Source: an uncultured bacterium | GTDB lineage: Bacteria; Armatimonadota; UBA5829 | Length of the DNA stretch: 64,000 nt | Direction: 5' to 3' | Assembly: GCA_938074205.1 (NCBI GenBank) | Contig: CALJES010000003.1 | Location: 124,001 to 188,000, forward strand | Shown here: piece after piece, positions 26,503-34,364 of the stretch | Numbering within the stretch: position 1 is the first letter of the stretch | Layout of the letters: each line of letters begins with the position of its first letter | Made by a program: the position numbers and the translations under genes | Notes under the pieces: generated by a model | The model's database searches: none | What the model was told of the DNA's origin: nothing | Seen by the model: the letters and a program-made list of their open reading frames with translations, nothing else

Positions 26503-27348
26503 CTAGCTTCTTTGACTGTCAGTCCTGTTTCCGTCACCACGCAGGCGACGATCCCTGCCCGGTCCTCTTCTTCCGAAGTTTGGGTTCTCTTCGCGCAGCT
26601 GGTGAAACACGGCGTGCATGTCCTCACGGTACTGATCGCGGAACTGCGGATCCAAACTGAACATAGCCCTCATTCGATCTGCTAGTAGCGCTCGTCGAAC
26701 CTCAGGTGCAAGGCTCATTTCTGCAGCTATTTCCGCCGCCAGTGCCCGCCGCCGCTCCTCCGGTGTCATTTTAGCTAACTGAAGTGCTCTTTCCTTCGCA
26801 TCCTTGCTGAGCGCCGAGACTGCCTCGGTGGCAGGGGCGGCACTTTGTTCTTGTGTAGGTTCAGAGGCGAGTACGACGTACACTGAAACCCAACTGTAGC
26901 CTTCAGGAAGCTTAACGGACGACGTGTCAGGAGCAGCGGGCAAGTCTTTAGCTAGCACAGCACAGGTTTTCGTTGCCGGATCTTCCACTGCAAGCCCAAC
27001 CAGCGGCAAAGATGCAATTGCAACCATTGCCGATTTAATCTGTTCGAGCTTTACGGGTTCATCCGAAGGCTTGGCAAATTGCAGTTTCTTCCACACTAGG
27101 TTCTTCAACTTAGCAATAGCGTCTAATACTTGGCTAAGTTCTGTGTCTTTCAGGCTGAGAGTTATAGAACCCTGCACCTTTGGGTCAAGGACGATGGGGA
27201 CACCTGTTTGCTTAGAAAGGTCTGATATGAAATCTTTGATAGACACGTCTTTGGCGTCAATCGTAACCTTCTGTTGTTCAGTAGCGGCTGCCACGGTAGC
27301 AATGAGAAATGTGCAAATTAAGCAGAAAAGTATTTTCGCGTTCTCCAT
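26503..27348 (-). CDS. Exported protein with N-terminal STN (secretin/TonB short) domain
   Basis: A 281-residue protein. ATG 27348 follows GGAGGAG. Residues 1-21 are a signal peptide (LFCLICTFLIATVAAA). Residues about 26-95 match the STN domain (VTIDAKDVSIKDFISDLSKQ, then LSLKDTELSQVLDAIAKL), normally the N-terminal plug-like part of secretins and TonB receptors. No secretin or barrel follows: the rest is a 90-residue spacer and a charged helical C-terminus (MTPEERRRALAAEIAAEM) ending in an Arg/Gly-rich tail. It has its own promoter at 27395-27423 although rpoN lies upstream. Possibly a periplasmic adaptor; the role is unknown. Confidence 0.85.
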   Translation of the reverse strand: MENAKILFCLICTFLIATVAAATEQQKVTIDAKDVSIKDFISDLSKQTGVPIVLDPKVQGSITLSLKDTELSQVLDAIAKLKNLVWKKLQFAKPSDEPVKLEQIKSAMVAIASLPLVGLAVEDPATKTCAVLAKDLPAAPDTSSVKLPEGYSWVSVYVVLASEPTQEQSAAPATEAVSALSKDAKERALQLAKMTPEERRRALAAEIAAEMSLAPEVRRALLADRMRAMFSLDPQFRDQYREDMHAVFHQLREENPNFGRRGPGRDRRLRGDGNRTDSQRS

Positions 27349-27394
27349 AGCTCCTCCCCGTTACATAACAGCAGTCTCCTTTGCTCTACTGGGA

Positions 27395-27423
27395 ATCATA
27401 TCCATATAGACGATTCCAGTCAA
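27395..27423 (-). promoter_or_regulatory. Promoter of the STN gene with embedded inverted repeat
   Basis: On the minus strand TTGACT (27418-27423) and TATGAT (27395-27400) are 17 bases apart. The plus strand shows GGAATC (27392-27397) and GATTCC (27412-27417), a 6-bp inverted repeat spanning the spacer and -10 box, a possible operator. Start would be near 27388, about 40 bases before the ATG. Confidence 0.6.
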
Positions 27424-27474
27424 CACTGGTTACGGTCTGCAGGACCTTCGGGAATTGCACAAAGCATATTTCCC

Positions 27475-28887
27475 TTATAGTCGACGCTGTCGGGAAGAAA
27501 GGATTTTCTCGGCTTCTCGATACTTTACCACGGTGCGCCGCGCAATGTTAAAACCCCGCTTGCGAAGGATGTCGGCTATCTGCTGATCGCTTAGTGGGTT
27601 GGAAGGGTCCTCGGATTTTATCAGTTCTATGATCATATCCTTCACCGAGGTCGAACTGTCGAAGAAAAAGTCGAACGAAACGACCTCTTCGCTTGGTAGC
27701 TGGACATACTTACCTACCGTTGCGCGGCTGACTGTCGACTCGTGTATACCCAAATACTTTGCCAACTTAGTTCGGGTGAGAGGTCTTAGGAATGCTCTCG
27801 AACCTGTTTCTATGTAGCCCTGCTGGTATTCCACTATTGCTTTGGTGATTTGTCGCAGGGTCCTTCGCCTCTCGTTAATATACTTGATGAAGAGTTCGGC
27901 CCGTTCTACAAATTCTGTGACATGTTTTCTATCTTCTTTGCTGTATCCGTTTGCCCTTCCATTTTTCAACTCTTCATACATGGCGCGATACTTCGGGCTT
28001 ATTCTGAGGAAGTACTGTTCATAACCCACAACCTCTATCTCATAACCGGCTTCCGTCTTTCGAACTATCACATCCGGTTTGATTGTTCCGCTCTGCCGAG
28101 CTGAATCACTGGTAAAAGGAGATCGGAACGCATTACCAGGGTAGGGATTGAGCTGCTTTCTTATGAAATCGATAGCTTCGAGTACTTGCTGAACTGGGAC
28201 TTTGAGCCTCCGCGCGATGCGGCCGGTTCTTCCTGTTAGCATATCTTGCCAAAAGTGGTCTACTATGGCTGATGCCACGTGGTTGCCCCGGTCCTCTTCA
28301 GAAAGTCGAGCTAGTTGGATCCTCAGGCATTCCTGCAGGTTGCGAGCTCCTACTCCGGGCGGATCAAAGGTTTGTATAACCGAAAGTACGGCTTCTGCCT
28401 CTTCAACTGAGCTATCGCACTCGAGCGCAATCTCTTCAACGGAACACTCCAGATAACCTGATTCACCAATGTTCGCGATGATATACTCTCCAATCGGCCA
28501 TTTGTCTTCGGGTAACGATGCACGCATCATCGAGTTCAGGTGTTCTCGGAGGGTTACCTGTTCACCTATGTTTGAGATGAAATCGGTTTCCTCGTCCGAG
28601 TCATAAGCGAACTCTGCCGGCTGTTCCAGTTCATAGATCGATAGGTCCACGTCGTCTGCGCTGACAAGTTGTTTGCGGAAGGGACAATCTATACAGAGTG
28701 TCTTGGGCTGTTCACAGTTGTCGCAGAGGTCTTCCTCCGGCACTTCCAATGCCGGATTCTCAGCCAATTCTTGTTCAATTGCTTGCTGCAACTCCATTGA
28801 GGTTAGTTGCAATATGCTGTTAGCCATTATCAGCTTGGGGTCAATTTTCTGACTTAGCGTCTGCTTTAGACCTTGCTCGAGTTGCAC
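27475..28887 (-). CDS. rpoN: RNA polymerase sigma-54 factor
   Basis: A 470-residue alternative sigma factor that needs enhancer-binding AAA+ activators and recognises -24/-12 promoters. Region I is Gln/Leu-rich (residues 1-48, LTSMELQQAIEQELAENP). The core-binding domain follows (residues about 110-290), then the HTH (LAKYLGIHESTVSRATVGKY) and the RpoN box ARRTVVKYRE near residue 450, which differs from the usual ARRTVAKYRE at one position. Residues 55-68 carry C-x2-C-x6-C-x2-C in the usually acidic region II, a possible zinc-binding insert. GTG 28887 has AGGTGAGG upstream. No activator gene is nearby. Confidence 0.97.
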   Translation of the reverse strand: MQLEQGLKQTLSQKIDPKLIMANSILQLTSMELQQAIEQELAENPALEVPEEDLCDNCEQPKTLCIDCPFRKQLVSADDVDLSIYELEQPAEFAYDSDEETDFISNIGEQVTLREHLNSMMRASLPEDKWPIGEYIIANIGESGYLECSVEEIALECDSSVEEAEAVLSVIQTFDPPGVGARNLQECLRIQLARLSEEDRGNHVASAIVDHFWQDMLTGRTGRIARRLKVPVQQVLEAIDFIRKQLNPYPGNAFRSPFTSDSARQSGTIKPDVIVRKTEAGYEIEVVGYEQYFLRISPKYRAMYEELKNGRANGYSKEDRKHVTEFVERAELFIKYINERRRTLRQITKAIVEYQQGYIETGSRAFLRPLTRTKLAKYLGIHESTVSRATVGKYVQLPSEEVVSFDFFFDSSTSVKDMIIELIKSEDPSNPLSDQQIADILRKRGFNIARRTVVKYREAEKILSSRQRRL

Positions 28888-29088
28888 TTCTCACCTCACC
28901 TGCCTCGACGAACGTAGCCTATTCTATTCAAAGAACGGTCCGCTTGGAGGGCTTCTCGGAAATTTACGGAGAGGGACGACTTGTTCATCGCGTCGCGTTT
29001 ACCCCCGTTCGATTTAGTAACCTCTTATATTCGCACGATGAGTCAGCCGCGCTGAGCACGCTTCACGCAGTCTTCAACCATCCAAGCC

Positions 29089-30492
29089 CTACGCTTTCTT
29101 GGTCGTGAAGTACTTGCGGCGTAAAAGCTCGGATGCCGTGTCTTTGTCTTCTGGTTTCAGTCGACCCTCGATTACTTCGCACTCCAAGAATGCCTTCAGT
29201 GCGCCGACCTCAGGACCAGGTCCTATTCCGAGTAAAGCCATAATCTCGTCACCGTTCAGAGGGCTTGCAAACTGCTTGCCCTGCATTTGTTCCTGGACCT
29301 TGGCGATGCGTTCCCTTAGCTCTCGGAGGTTAACAGTTACTGTATCCGGGTTTGCGGCGGCCTTGTCTGCCTCGGTCAATTTGATTGCTTCTTCCAAAAG
29401 ATCGCCAAGATCGCGTACCAGTCGACGGACAGCCGCGTCAGACCACTGATTGTGATATTCCCCAACTCGCAGATGCATTAATATGAGAAATGCAACATTG
29501 TTGATCAAAGAGTTGGGAAAACGCAGGCGCTGAAGAAGATTGCGAGCCATTTCAGCTCCCACAGTTTGGTGTCCGTAGAAGTGCACGTTGCCTTGTTCGT
29601 CCACCGTGCGAGTCTGCACTTTCCCGATGTCGTGGAGAAGGGCAGCAAGTCGCAGCAGAAGGCCATCTTTGGGAGGAATAGCTTCAACTGTTTTCAGCGT
29701 GTGGGTCCACACGTCGTGTACGTGATATACGTTCTGTGTTACACCGCGCGTCGCAGCAAGTTCTGGAGCGAACTGTTGAAGTAGACCGGATTCCAGCAGT
29801 GTTTCCAATCCCCATGCTGCGTTATTTGACATAAGTATTTTGACAAACTCATCCCGTACGCGTTCTGGACTTACAATTTCAAGGCGATGTGCCATCGACT
29901 GCATCGCGGCAAATGTCTCAGGGTGAATGGCAAATCTAAGCCTCGCTGCGAATCGGACTGCTCGCAGCATTCGCAACGGGTCTTCCTCGAAAGTTTTACG
30001 AGGATCGCGCGGCGTGCGAATTACGCGGTTTGCAATATCAGCAAAAGCCTTCCCAGTGAAGTCTATCACTTCCCCTGTGTGCAGATTCTCTAGTAAAGTA
30101 TTGATGGTAAAGTCTCTGCGCATAACGTCGTCAAGCAGGGTGCCTGGTTGGGTGTGGGGTTTTCGGCTTGTTGGTTCGTAGCGTTCTTTTCGGGCAGTCG
30201 CTAGTTCAACCTGCGTGTCGGCGATAGTGACCATAGCGGTTCCGAACCGAGGATACTTAACAGGTTTGTGACTGCATATGCCTTTGTCGAAGAGAAAATC
30301 AGCTAACCTGAGCGCGTTTCCCTCGACGACTATGTCCACGTCTTCGCCGTTTGGTTCCTGAAGTTCGGCGTGCTGGTTGTGCAAATTTCCTGCGAGGTAT
30401 TTGTCACGCACCACGCCGCCGACTAGGTATAATTTACCTTCGTAGGGCGTATTCCTGGTCGCTTCCCTAAGAATTTTCAGAGCGTGTTCCAT
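29089..30492 (-). CDS. cca: CCA tRNA nucleotidyltransferase with HD domain
   Basis: A 467-residue class II nucleotidyltransferase that builds or repairs the 3' CCA of tRNAs. LVGGVVRD (residues about 23-30) and GEDVDIVVEG supply the catalytic metal-binding acids. RRDFTINTL, the FEEDPLRMLRAVRFAARL segment (residues about 175-192) and the neck follow. An HD domain (LLRLAALLHDIGKVQTR) occupies the second half, as in the long CCA/poly(A) polymerase form; phosphohydrolase activity there is possible. Its ATG 30492 lies inside the end of the translin-like gene (26-base overlap), indicating coupled translation. Whether it makes full CCA or only part cannot be told. Confidence 0.95.
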   Translation of the reverse strand: MEHALKILREATRNTPYEGKLYLVGGVVRDKYLAGNLHNQHAELQEPNGEDVDIVVEGNALRLADFLFDKGICSHKPVKYPRFGTAMVTIADTQVELATARKERYEPTSRKPHTQPGTLLDDVMRRDFTINTLLENLHTGEVIDFTGKAFADIANRVIRTPRDPRKTFEEDPLRMLRAVRFAARLRFAIHPETFAAMQSMAHRLEIVSPERVRDEFVKILMSNNAAWGLETLLESGLLQQFAPELAATRGVTQNVYHVHDVWTHTLKTVEAIPPKDGLLLRLAALLHDIGKVQTRTVDEQGNVHFYGHQTVGAEMARNLLQRLRFPNSLINNVAFLILMHLRVGEYHNQWSDAAVRRLVRDLGDLLEEAIKLTEADKAAANPDTVTVNLRELRERIAKVQEQMQGKQFASPLNGDEIMALLGIGPGPEVGALKAFLECEVIEGRLKPEDKDTASELLRRKYFTTKKA

Positions 30493-31120
30493 TGCTAAGT
30501 TGCTCTATAGCGGAACGAATAGTGTTTTCTAGTTCCTGCTGCTGTTGAAGTAGTGTTATGTCTGCCCGAGTCCGCTCCAGAACAGCCCGCACCATATCCG
30601 TCTGCCTTCGCAGGCCTTGAGTCACTGCGTCGGGGTAATCGAAAGTAATCAGCGCGTAATACGCTTCGTCCATTATGTTCAAAATGCGCTCACTTCGATC
30701 GAGATTTCCATGCCGAAGCAAGTCAAGAACGCGGCGACGGCACTCGCCGATTGCCTCTGCTAAACCGTTAAGATATGCTGGGGGTTCGACGCCGAGTTCG
30801 TCATGCCGGGGCAACGACTGCTCACTGATGATTGCGTAGGTCAACTCGGCTTCTGCGTATTCCTTTTGCGCGTCTTGCACATACCCTGCGTAGTAGATTT
30901 CCGGGTGTGTCTTGAGCAGCTCTCGCATCTGATCGTTTCTGGTTCGGGCTTCTGCCATCAGTTGGCGAGCTGTGTCATACTCCTCACGATGACTAGCTCT
31001 AACGGAATTTGCTGAGAAACGAATCACTTCGCGCGCCAGGCGCAGCGCTTCTTCGCGAGCTTGGTTTGTGGCGTCGAGAAGAGTGCGAATCTGTTCTGCT
31101 ATTTCGGTTATGCTTGCCAA
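30467..31120 (-). CDS. Translin-family RNA-binding protein
   Basis: A 217-residue all-helical protein. TTG 31120 is chosen for its AGGAG site 10 bases upstream; the open frame extends to 31234 without homology. The pattern RASHREEYDTARQLMAEA, HPEIYYAGYVQDAQKEYAEA, LPRHDELGVEPPAYLNGLAEA, GECRRRVLDLLRHG, DYPDAVTQGLRRQTDMVRAV and ERTRADITL matches the prokaryotic translin family, sometimes mislabelled haloacid dehalogenase. Eukaryotic translin with TRAX forms the C3PO nuclease that degrades RNA, including tRNA leader fragments. The gene overlaps cca by 26 bases, supporting a tRNA-related job. Nuclease residues cannot be assigned. Confidence 0.88.
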   Translation of the reverse strand: MASITEIAEQIRTLLDATNQAREEALRLAREVIRFSANSVRASHREEYDTARQLMAEARTRNDQMRELLKTHPEIYYAGYVQDAQKEYAEAELTYAIISEQSLPRHDELGVEPPAYLNGLAEAIGECRRRVLDLLRHGNLDRSERILNIMDEAYYALITFDYPDAVTQGLRRQTDMVRAVLERTRADITLLQQQQELENTIRSAIEQLSNGTRSENS

Positions 31121-31193
31121 TGTGCCTATTCTCCTTTCAAAGCTGCATAGTGCCTTGAGACGGGTTAAATACCGTGCAGTTATTATCGCTGAG

Positions 31194-31221
31194 TTTATAC
31201 TAGTTGTGCCAGTTAGCACAA
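31194..31221 (-). promoter_or_regulatory. Possible promoter of translin-cca with a dyad over the -35
   Basis: On the minus strand TTGTGC (31216-31221) and TATAAA (31194-31199) are 16 bases apart. The -35 is one arm of the inverted repeat TTGTGC...GCACAA (31204-31221), which could be an operator. It lies just downstream of the hairpin at 31222-31245. Confidence 0.45.
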
Positions 31222-31245
31222 CGGCGGCCCGCACTGGGGCCGCCG
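31222..31245 (-). terminator. Strong GC hairpin after the zinc-ribbon gene
   Basis: CGGCGGCCC (31222-31230) and GGGCCGCCG (31237-31245) form a perfect 9-bp GC stem with a 6-base loop, 27 bases past the zinc-ribbon gene stop. No T-run follows on either strand, so it may stabilise a 3' end or act as a rho-assisted terminator rather than a classic intrinsic one. Confidence 0.45.
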
Positions 31246-31271
31246 CCGATATTTCGAAAGGTTGTATGCGG

Positions 31272-31613
31272 CTATCTTTTGGCCTCTTCTAAGCGGTTGA
31301 GAAGATCAGCCACCGTGTTAATCTTCTCCAGCTCAAAGTGAGCGTCAATGCACTCGTGAATATCGATTGCCTTCATTTTCTCAAACCGCTTCTTTTCCTC
31401 AGTTGAAAGCTCACAAGGTATATCATTGAGGATGCCTTCCTCCCACTCTTCTTGCTTGACAAACTGTTCGCCAAGCTTCTTACATCTGGAGCAACGGTAC
31501 TTGATGTAGACAAAACTGGGACCGACCAAGCGCAGGTAGTAACCGGTCTGAACTACATCCTTTGCATAGATGCGCTGGCCGCAGTTGCAGCGTATTATAG
31601 ACCTCGCGCTCAA
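31272..31613 (-). CDS. Small zinc-ribbon protein of unknown function
   Basis: A 113-residue protein starting at TTG 31613, with GGAGG 6 bases upstream. Two Cys pairs (RCNCGQRIYA near residue 9 and YRCSRCKKLG near 42) are spaced as in a zinc ribbon. The rest is charged and helical (WEEGILNDIPCELSTEEKK, then INTVADLLNRLEE). No enzyme motif is visible. It has a near-consensus promoter (31703-31731) and lies upstream of the translin and cca genes on the same strand, separated by a hairpin. A nucleic-acid-binding role is a guess from the ribbon. Confidence 0.85.
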   Translation of the reverse strand: MSARSIIRCNCGQRIYAKDVVQTGYYLRLVGPSFVYIKYRCSRCKKLGEQFVKQEEWEEGILNDIPCELSTEEKKRFEKMKAIDIHECIDAHFELEKINTVADLLNRLEEAKR

Positions 31614-31702
31614 TGTACACCTCCGTGCGCCGGATGGCTCACTCGCCTGTTTCCGTGGCGATTACTGCGAAGAGCAGAGGGTTGGGTTGTTTCCCTAATT
31701 GA

Positions 31703-31731
31703 ATTATATCACCACGAAGCACTCTTGCCAA
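31703..31731 (-). promoter_or_regulatory. Promoter of the zinc-ribbon gene
   Basis: On the minus strand TTGGCA (31726-31731) and TATAAT (31703-31708) are 17 bases apart, with TGA before the -10 adding an extended element. It sits at the 3' end of the upstream oxidoreductase gene and gives a leader of about 80 bases. Confidence 0.7.
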
Positions 31732-32755
31732 GTGAGGCAAGCTCAATCCGTTTCCCTGACTCAGCGCTCTTTATGGCTCCAAATACCATGGCCAAACTTC
31801 GTATGTTGTCTGTACACACAGTTTCGGGAATAGTACCCGACCTTACGCATTCCACAAAATCTTTGATCAGACCAGCGTGGCCGCCGGACTTTTCATCAGG
31901 CAGTATTGGCACTTCGATGGCTTCGAGCTGCGATGTGAATCCTCCAGATTCTGAGACTCTTTGCGCCTCAAATCGATCCGCTCCGTCCCATATTACGGAT
32001 CCACGTTCACAGATACAGCGCCAATAGCTTTCCCAAGTCGTAGACAACCCTTCTGCACACCAGCTGCCTCGGTAGGTGTAGACTATGCCATTGCTCATTT
32101 CGAAAATACAAACCGCGCTTGCATCGTGGTCATACCAGCTGCCTTTAGGGTTCCACTCCTTGCAATATACGGCTACGGGATCTGCCCCAGAAATCAGACG
32201 GGCTTGGTCGAATGTATGGATTGCCATATCCAGCAGCAGAACATGTTTCATCCTGTCTCGGAAGCCGCCGAAGTGAGCGCCAATGAAGAAATCGCTGTGG
32301 AGTGTCGTTAACTCTCCGATTTTGCCTGAGGCCAAAAATCGCCGAAGTGAACGAATTCTAGGATCATAGCGGCGGTTTTGCATTACTGCGTAGATCCTAT
32401 TCGCCCTGCGTGCCGCTTCGATCATCCTCCAAGCATTTTCTATGCTGTCAGCCATCGGCTTCTCACCTAGAACGTGGCAGCCGTGTTCAAGAGCGGTTAT
32501 GGTGACCTCGGCATGGGCGGACGGGGTCGTGCAGTCGAAAACGATATCAGGAGTTGTGCAATCAAGCACTCGCTGTAGGTCTGTATCAACCGTGGCAGAC
32601 AGTAGTGAGTATTGCTGCTGTCTGTTTCTTGCGGCCTCCTCGTTTATGTCCACCAAGCCGACAACCTCGAGATCGCTCATATCACTTATGGCGTTCAACC
32701 AGGTTCTACTAACGCTACCGCACCCAACGAGCACAGCCCTCAGCTTATCCTTCAT
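31709..32755 (-). CDS. Gfo/Idh/MocA family oxidoreductase
   Basis: A 348-residue family member starting at ATG 32755 with TAGGAGG upstream. GCGSVS at residues about 11-16 is the cofactor loop and GEKPMAD near 94 is the EKP motif. The C-terminal domain has LLDMAIHTFDQARLISGADP and the motif GIVYTYRGSWCAEG. It is divergent from trpB2 and has an extended -10 promoter at 32788-32796. It is unlike the other three copies in the window beyond the family signature. Substrate unknown. Confidence 0.92.
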   Translation of the reverse strand: MKDKLRAVLVGCGSVSRTWLNAISDMSDLEVVGLVDINEEAARNRQQQYSLLSATVDTDLQRVLDCTTPDIVFDCTTPSAHAEVTITALEHGCHVLGEKPMADSIENAWRMIEAARRANRIYAVMQNRRYDPRIRSLRRFLASGKIGELTTLHSDFFIGAHFGGFRDRMKHVLLLDMAIHTFDQARLISGADPVAVYCKEWNPKGSWYDHDASAVCIFEMSNGIVYTYRGSWCAEGLSTTWESYWRCICERGSVIWDGADRFEAQRVSESGGFTSQLEAIEVPILPDEKSGGHAGLIKDFVECVRSGTIPETVCTDNIRSLAMVFGAIKSAESGKRIELASLGKSASW

Positions 32756-32787
32756 AGCTTGCCTCCTAGGATTAGTTCTGAGAAAGA

Positions 32788-32796
32788 ATTATAGCA
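32788..32796 (-). promoter_or_regulatory. Extended -10 promoter of the oxidoreductase gene
   Basis: On the minus strand TGCTATAAT is an extended -10 element (TGn plus exact TATAAT). No good -35 box is present. The start site would be near 32781, 25 bases before the ATG. Confidence 0.55.
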
Positions 32797-32845
32797 CCGT
32801 TGCTTGCTTATGCGATTACGCTCTGCTGTTGAATACGGGGTTAAC

Positions 32846-32874
32846 TTGCCCTAAGCTCTATTTCAAACTACAAT
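32846..32874 (+). promoter_or_regulatory. Promoter of trpB2
   Basis: TTGCCC (32846-32851) and TACAAT (32869-32874) are 17 bases apart. The transcript would start near 32881 and carry a leader of about 87 bases that can fold (32892-32949). Confidence 0.6.
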
Positions 32875-32891
32875 ATACGCCGACAATAGAT

Positions 32892-32949
32892 TCTGGTTTT
32901 CACTTTTGTGTTGCTACTGGCTATGCCGGTACGAACTTACGAAACCAGA
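32892..32949 (+). ncRNA. Candidate structured leader RNA before trpB2
   Basis: TCTGGTTT (32892-32899) pairs perfectly with AAACCAGA (32942-32949), closing a 42-base interior. Inside it TACTGGC (32915-32921) pairs with GCCGGTA (32925-32931) over the loop TAT (one G-T pair), and CAC-TTTT-GTG (32901-32910) can form a small hairpin. The outer stem ends 5 bases before the AGGAGG ribosome site. The layout resembles a three-way junction switch, but it is not a T-box or any riboswitch class I recognise. Function is hypothetical. Confidence 0.4.
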
Positions 32950-32967
32950 TAACCAGAGGAGGCATTT

Positions 32968-34272
32968 ATGGAACAGAGGCAGTTTGCACTAAGTCAGAGA
33001 GATATACCTACTTCCTGGTATAACATTGTCGCGGACCTGGGGGAAGCTCCTCCTCCTCCACTTCACCCGGCTACTAGACAGCCGGCAGGTCCTGAGGATC
33101 TGGCACCCATTTTTCCAATGTCACTTATCGAGCAGGAGATGTGTACGGAGAAATGGGTCAAGATTCCTGACGAGGTGTTAGACGTTTTGAGCATTTGGCG
33201 ACCAACTCCGCTTTTTAGGGCCACGCGTTGGGAGAAAATGCTCGGAACTCCAGCAAAGATATTCTACAAATGGGAAGGAGTAAGCCCAGTTGGCAGCCAC
33301 AAGCCAAACACTGCTGTTGCCCAAGCCTATTACAACAAGCGTGAAGGCGTGAAACGCATCGCTACTGAGACGGGCGCAGGCCAGTGGGGAAGCGCTTTGT
33401 CGATGGCTTGCTGTTTCTTTGGTTTGGAAGCGACGGTTTATATGGTCCGGATCAGCTACGACCAAAAACCCTACCGCAAGTTCGTAATGCAGACATACGG
33501 GGCAACCATATATCCAAGTCCCAGCGAGCACACGAAGTTTGGCCGTAGCGTCCTGGAAAAGGATCCCAATTGTCCGGGCAGCCTTGGCATTGCAATAAGC
33601 GAGGCTCTGGAAGATGCTGTTTCTTCACCCGACGTCAAATATTCGCTGGGCAGCGTGCTCAATCACGTGCTTCTGCATCAGACGGTTATAGGCTTGGAGG
33701 CAGTGAAACAGATGGAAATGGCGGGCTGTCTTCCGGATGTGGTGATCGGTTGTGTCGGCGGCGGCAGCAATTACGCCGGTTTGGCTTTTCCATTCATGCC
33801 CTACAAGTTGGATGGCAAGAAGAATATTCGTTTCATAGCCGTAGAGCCCGCGGCCTGCCCGACTCTAACAAAGGGGCGCTACGAGTACGATTTCGGGGAT
33901 ACTGCGCAGATGACCCCACTGATCAAGATGCATACTTTGGGTTCTGATTTCATTCCTCCGCCAATACACGCGGGCGGCTTGAGGTACCACGGCATGGCAC
34001 CGCTTATCAGTCTCTTGGTCGATAAGGGACTGATGGAGGCCAAAGCCTATCAACAACTGGATATTTTTGAGGCTGCAGTAAGCTTTGCGCGAGCTGAGGG
34101 TATTATCTCTGCGCCTGAGTCGGCACACGCGATCAAAGCTGCAATGGACGAAGCCTTGGCGGCCAAAGAAGAAGGCAAGGAACGAGTGATCCTGTTCAAC
34201 CACAGCGGGCACGGACTTCTCGACTTGGCTGCCTACGACGCCTATCTCTCAGGCAGGCTTCAAAACGTGTAA
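32968..34272 (+). CDS. trpB2: Tryptophan synthase beta chain, TrpB2 type
   Basis: A 434-residue PLP enzyme joining indole and serine to tryptophan. The N-terminal extension with [20 protein letters not shown] and the [13 protein letters not shown] segment mark the TrpB2 subgroup, which does not pair tightly with TrpA. Lys112 in [11 protein letters not shown] binds [13 protein letters not shown] binds the phosphate; [16 protein letters not shown] closes the C-terminus. ATG 32968 follows AGAGGAGG by 8 bases. No trpA or other trp gene is adjacent, fitting a stand-alone or indole-salvage role. It has its own promoter, a folded leader and a strong hairpin terminator. Confidence 0.96.
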   Translation: MEQRQFALSQRDIPTSWYNIVADLGEAPPPPLHPATRQPAGPEDLAPIFPMSLIEQEMCTEKWVKIPDEVLDVLSIWRPTPLFRATRWEKMLGTPAKIFYKWEGVSPVGSHKPNTAVAQAYYNKREGVKRIATETGAGQWGSALSMACCFFGLEATVYMVRISYDQKPYRKFVMQTYGATIYPSPSEHTKFGRSVLEKDPNCPGSLGIAISEALEDAVSSPDVKYSLGSVLNHVLLHQTVIGLEAVKQMEMAGCLPDVVIGCVGGGSNYAGLAFPFMPYKLDGKKNIRFIAVEPAACPTLTKGRYEYDFGDTAQMTPLIKMHTLGSDFIPPPIHAGGLRYHGMAPLISLLVDKGLMEAKAYQQLDIFEAAVSFARAEGIISAPESAHAIKAAMDEALAAKEEGKERVILFNHSGHGLLDLAAYDAYLSGRLQNV

Positions 34273-34314
34273 TACAAACGCTCTCGGTAGCTTTAGCTAT
34301 TTGGAGGATGATAC

Positions 34315-34353
34315 AAAAAGGCCCGTTCCAGCTCTACGGATACGGGCCTTTTT
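34315..34353 (+). terminator. Strong intrinsic terminator or attenuator after trpB2
   Basis: AAAAAGGCCCGT (34315-34326) and its exact complement ACGGGCCTTTTT (34342-34353) form a 12-bp stem, extended inside by TCC/GGA. The arm ends in TTTTT. GAGG, the ribosome site of the next gene, begins at the very next base, so the hairpin is also in position to control the permease gene. Confidence 0.85.
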
Positions 34354-34364
34354 GAGGTAGTTAG

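Noticed and set aside
30467-31120. Haloacid dehalogenase annotation for the translin-like protein
   Set aside because: There is no DxDxT motif or other HAD signature; the all-helical pattern fits translin.
32950-32967. T-box or other known riboswitch in the trpB2 leader
   Set aside because: No T-box anticodon-like loop or AGGGTGGNACCGCG motif is present.
34308-34353. Short peptide MIQKGPFQLYGYGPF encoded within the hairpin at 34315-34353
   Set aside because: GGAGG directly touches its ATG (no spacing), and the sequence is explained by the stem being a terminator.
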